Origin: an uncultured Campylobacter sp.
GTDB lineage: Bacteria; Actinomycetota; Actinomycetes; Mycobacteriales; Mycobacteriaceae
Length of the DNA stretch: 40,452 nucleotides
Assembly: GCA_946221035.1 (NCBI GenBank)
Contig: CAMIME010000017.1
Location: 1-40,452 of the forward strand
Direction of reading: 5' to 3'
Below the pieces are notes generated by a model. The model worked only from the letters and a program-made list of their open reading frames with translations. It made no database searches and had not been told where the DNA came from. Both the position numbers and the translations under genes were made by a program. This document shows positions 38,314 to 40,452 of the stretch, one piece after another; within the stretch, counting starts at the first letter, position 1; every line of letters starts with the position of its first letter.

Positions 38314-38637
38314 ATGACTTACGTGATTGCCCAGCCGTGCGTCGACGTGAAGGACCGCGGCTGCGTCGAAGAGTGCCCCGTCGACTGCATCTACGAGGGC
38401 AAGCGCATGCTCTACATCCACCCCGACGAGTGCGTCGACTGCGGCGCCTGCGAGCCGGCATGCCCGGTCGAGGCCATCTTCTACGAAGACGACCTTCCCG
38501 ACGAGTGGAGCGAGTACTACGACGTCAACGCCGCGTTCTTCGACGACCTGGGCTCCCCGGGCGGCGCCGCAAAAACGGGCCCGCAGGATTTTGACGTCCC
38601 GTTTATCGCTGCGCTGCCTCCGCAGAACCAGGACTAG
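38314..38637 (+). CDS. fdxC: Seven-iron ferredoxin (FdxC/FdxA type)
   Basis: A 107-residue low-potential electron carrier. Cysteines 9, 17 and 50 would hold a [3Fe-4S] cluster, and 21, 40, 43 and 46 a [4Fe-4S] cluster (CVDVKDRGCVEEC, then CVDCGACEPAC), the actinobacterial seven-iron pattern. An acidic C-terminal extension follows (DDLPDEWSEYYDVNAAFFDDLG). Gene order mshB, small membrane protein, ferredoxin, dapC equals that of mycobacteria, where the gene is named fdxC. It overlaps dapC by one base if dapC starts at GTG 38637. Confidence 0.94.
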   Translation: MTYVIAQPCVDVKDRGCVEECPVDCIYEGKRMLYIHPDECVDCGACEPACPVEAIFYEDDLPDEWSEYYDVNAAFFDDLGSPGGAAKTGPQDFDVPFIAALPPQNQD

Positions 38638-39740
38638 TGGGCATGCAGCGCACCCCGCTCGGCGCGTCGCTGCCGGACTTCCCGTGGGACACCATCGCCG
38701 ACGTGAAGGCGAAGGCGGCATCGCACCCGGATGGGCTCATCGACCTCTCCGTCGGCGGCCCGGTCGACCCCGTCTCGCCGTCGATCCAGCTCGCGCTGGC
38801 TGAGCACGCGGGCGAGCCCGGCTACCCGCAAACCGCAGGCACGCCCGAGCTGCGCGCCGCGATCGTCTCCGCGCTGTCGCGCCGCTTCGGCATCACGGGC
38901 CTTGCGGAAGACGCCGTGCTTCCCACCATCGGCCTGAAGGAAGCGATCGCCTGGCTGCCCACGCTGCTGGGGCTGCGTGGGCACACCGTGGCCATCCCCA
39001 CCGTCGCGTACCCCACCTACGAGGTCGGGGCCCTCATGGCCGGGTGCACTGTCGTGCGTGCCGACGACCCCGCCGACGCCCAGGGTGCCTCCCTCGTGTT
39101 CATCAACTCGCCGTCGAATCCGACGGGGGCGGTTGCGGGCGTCGATAAGCTGCGTGCGTGGGTTGAGTATTCGCGCGAGACGGGCGCTATCATCGCCTCC
39201 GACGAGTGCTACCTCTACCTCGGGTGGGCGGAGGAGCCCGTGTCCATCTTGCACCCGTCCGTGTGCGACGGCGACCACACTGGTCTTATCGCGCTGCACT
39301 CGCTGTCGAAGACGTCGAACCTGGCGTCGTACCGCGCCGGCATGATCTCGGGCGACCGCGCGCTGGTGCAGGAGCTGCTGCTCGTGCGCAAGCACGCGGG
39401 GCTTATTGTGCCGGGGCCGATCCAACACGCGATGGTTGCAGCACTCTCCGACGACACCCATGAGCAGCTGCAGCGCTCCGAGTACGCCGCCCGCCGCGCG
39501 ACGCTCATGCGCGGGCTTGCTGCCGCAGGCTTTACTATCGACGACTCCGCCGCCGGCCTCTACCTCTGGGTCCGCCGCGATGGCATGAACTCGCGCCAGG
39601 CCCTCGACTGGCTCGCCGAGCGCGGAATCCTCGCCGCACCCGGCGACTTCTACGGCCCCGCCGGCGCCTCCCACGTGCGCGTTGCGTTGACCGCGCCCGC
39701 CTCGCGTATCGACGACGCCGTCGCCCGCCTCACCGCCTAA
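38637..39740 (+). CDS. dapC: N-succinyldiaminopimelate aminotransferase DapC
   Basis: A 367-residue fold-type I PLP aminotransferase of lysine and diaminopimelate synthesis, which makes N-succinyl-LL-diaminopimelate from the 2-amino-6-keto precursor. The Schiff-base lysine is Lys225 in SLSKTSNLASYRAG; the Asn in SPSNPTG and Asp/Tyr in SDECYLYLGW are also present. The start is GTG 38637 (sharing one base with the ferredoxin stop) or ATG 38643. Directly after fdxC, as in mycobacteria. It carries three copies of the dispersed motif within 575 bases (39140, 39533 and 39704), the densest cluster in the window. Confidence 0.94.
   Translation: MGMQRTPLGASLPDFPWDTIADVKAKAASHPDGLIDLSVGGPVDPVSPSIQLALAEHAGEPGYPQTAGTPELRAAIVSALSRRFGITGLAEDAVLPTIGLKEAIAWLPTLLGLRGHTVAIPTVAYPTYEVGALMAGCTVVRADDPADAQGASLVFINSPSNPTGAVAGVDKLRAWVEYSRETGAIIASDECYLYLGWAEEPVSILHPSVCDGDHTGLIALHSLSKTSNLASYRAGMISGDRALVQELLLVRKHAGLIVPGPIQHAMVAALSDDTHEQLQRSEYAARRATLMRGLAAAGFTIDDSAAGLYLWVRRDGMNSRQALDWLAERGILAAPGDFYGPAGASHVRVALTAPASRIDDAVARLTA
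39140..39150 (+). repeat. Dispersed motif CGTCGATAMGC, copy 1 in dapC
   Basis: CGTCGATAAGC preceded by GGTTGCGGG. The host reads Gly-Val-Asp-Lys. Confidence 0.6.
39533..39543 (-). repeat. Dispersed motif core, copy 2 in dapC
   Basis: CGTCGATA followed by GTA instead of MGC, but with the GGAG flank (TATCGACGACTCCG on the plus strand). The host reads Thr-Ile-Asp-Asp-Ser. Confidence 0.5.
39704..39714 (-). repeat. Dispersed motif CGTCGATAMGC, copy 3 in dapC
   Basis: CGTCGATACGC on the minus strand, followed on the plus strand by ACGCCGTCGCC. The host reads Arg-Ile-Asp-Asp-Ala-Val. Confidence 0.55.
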
Positions 39741-39793
39741 CCCGTATTTAAGCTGAGTGAGTTTTGGCAGTGCAATCTAACGAGGAGGTCGTG

Positions 39794-40369
39794 GTGCGTG
39801 ACAGCAAGCCGGCCGGCGTGCCGTCGCGCGGCGGCAGCACGGCGGTCCGCCTTACGACAGGGCTGCGCCAGTTCGTGAAGTTTGGGATCGTGGGTGGTTC
39901 CGGCGTCCTGGTCAATTTCGTCGTCTTCTACTTGGCTAACAAGGCGCTGGAAAATGGTTTCCACCTCCACGCGAACGACGTCGTCGCCCAACTCGGGTCG
40001 ACCCGCTGGAACGTGCGCTGGTACCACGTCATGTCCACCTTGGCGTTTTTGGTGGCCAACACGTGGAACTACCAACTCAACCGTTCGTGGACATTCCGCG
40101 GTGTCCATGCGCGCTCCTGGCTGCGCGGGTTCTTCCCGTTCCTAACGACTGGCCTGCTCGCGTTCGCGGTATCCCTGACGTGCATGACGCTGCTGATGAA
40201 CCCCACGACACCCGTCGGCCTGCCCGATAGCATCTTCGACGATTCGTCAGGTCTGCGCACGAAGTCCTACTGGGCTCAGGCCATTTCTACGTTTATTGCG
40301 ATGCCGGTGAACTTCATCATCAATAAATTCTGGACGTTCGGAAAGCCGAAGGTCGTCCTTGTCACCTAG
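39794..40369 (+). CDS. GtrA-family membrane protein
   Basis: A 191-residue protein with four membrane helices in the GtrA pattern: QFVKFGIVGGSGVLVNFVVFYLANKA, the ANTWNYQLNRSWTF signature, a third helix near FLTTGLLAFAVSLTCMTLL, and ISTFIAMPVNFIINKFWTFG at the end. GtrA proteins are thought to flip or bind polyprenyl-linked sugars for cell-surface polysaccharide. GAGGAGG (39782-39788) 5 bases before GTG 39794 suggests this start; in-frame TTG 39764 and GTG 39770 are alternatives. Preceded by a TATTTA hexamer (39744-39749). Confidence 0.85.
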   Translation: MRDSKPAGVPSRGGSTAVRLTTGLRQFVKFGIVGGSGVLVNFVVFYLANKALENGFHLHANDVVAQLGSTRWNVRWYHVMSTLAFLVANTWNYQLNRSWTFRGVHARSWLRGFFPFLTTGLLAFAVSLTCMTLLMNPTTPVGLPDSIFDDSSGLRTKSYWAQAISTFIAMPVNFIINKFWTFGKPKVVLVT

Positions 40370-40381
40370 GCATGCCAAATG

Positions 40382-40395
40382 GCCCGATGACGGGC
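40382..40395. terminator. Weak hairpin between convergent genes
   Basis: Stem GCCCG / CGGGC with loop ATGA lies between the GtrA gene and the convergent gene at the window edge. No T-run follows on either strand, so it is at best a weak bidirectional terminator. Confidence 0.3.
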
Positions 40396-40452
40396 TAGAA
40401 GAGCAGTTGCATGGCGCCGGGTGGGTGGATGGGGTTGTCGACGGGGACTCCG
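40395..40452 (-). CDS. C-terminal end of an unidentified gene (cut by window edge)
   Basis: The minus strand shows 18 codons ending at TAG 40395-40397 (GVPVDNPIHPPGAMQLLF). The reading is coding-like, and the gene would converge on the GtrA gene with 25 bases between. Too short to assign a family. Confidence 0.4.
   Translation of the reverse strand, partial: GVPVDNPIHPPGAMQLLF

Overview
The window is a high-GC actinobacterial chromosome segment and almost certainly comes from a Corynebacterium. The right end carries the block typA, lpqW-like lipoprotein, mshB, small membrane protein, fdxC-type ferredoxin, dapC, which is the gene order of mycobacteria and corynebacteria. The mycothiol gene, two DtxR-type iron boxes, the LigD domain order (polymerase, phosphoesterase, ligase) and many leaderless promoters agree with this. 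No rRNA, tRNA, insertion sequence, prophage, CRISPR array or plasmid gene was recognised. This is dense core or near-core chromosome: 44 genes are called, two of them cut by the window edges.

Layout. 1-5.5 kb: an exported UshA-like 5'-nucleotidase (cut at the left edge), an OmpR-type two-component system, and divergently a membrane acyltransferase-like protein followed by an anchored trypsin-like protease. 5.4-8.8 kb: a VWA protein and an AAA+ chelatase-type ATPase, with a small internally duplicated acidic protein beside them. 9.1-14.9 kb: a histidine phosphatase and an SCO1664-family partner, a DUF488 protein, an HNH endonuclease behind a LexA-like operator, a lipoprotein, a DUF429 protein and a DUF1707 membrane protein. 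15-18.6 kb: a DUF3072 protein and an iron-siderophore type ABC importer under two DtxR-like boxes. 18.6-22.4 kb: the end-joining pair Ku and LigD with a membrane protein between them. 22.4-27.1 kb: two MFS transporters, a 2H phosphoesterase, a spermidine-synthase-like protein and a PNPOx flavoprotein. 27.1-33.5 kb: a secreted DUF4185 protein (possible cell-wall arabinan hydrolase), a cupin, unknown and DUF808 membrane proteins, a small kinase, a DUF402 protein and a secreted protein. 33.6-40.4 kb: the conserved typA to dapC block, a GtrA protein and the end of an unidentified gene.

The most unusual signal is not a gene. The 8-mer CGTCGATA (or its complement TATCGACG) occurs 17 times by eye, and 12 of these are CGTCGATAMGC (M = A or C). 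A base-composition estimate expects about one 8-mer and far fewer than one 11-mer. All copies lie inside coding sequence, on both strands and in all three reading frames, often preceded by GGAG, and four force the codon ATA. This looks like a DNA-level dispersed element comparable in kind to DNA uptake sequences or other genome-architecture motifs. I know of no such motif described for corynebacteria.

Regulatory architecture is also visible. At least fourteen genes have a TANNNT-like -10 hexamer 6-9 bases before the start codon (leaderless transcripts). A 38-bp dyad lies between two divergent leaderless promoters at 3.67 kb. Three convergent gene pairs end in 4-base overlaps in which the two stop codons interlock.
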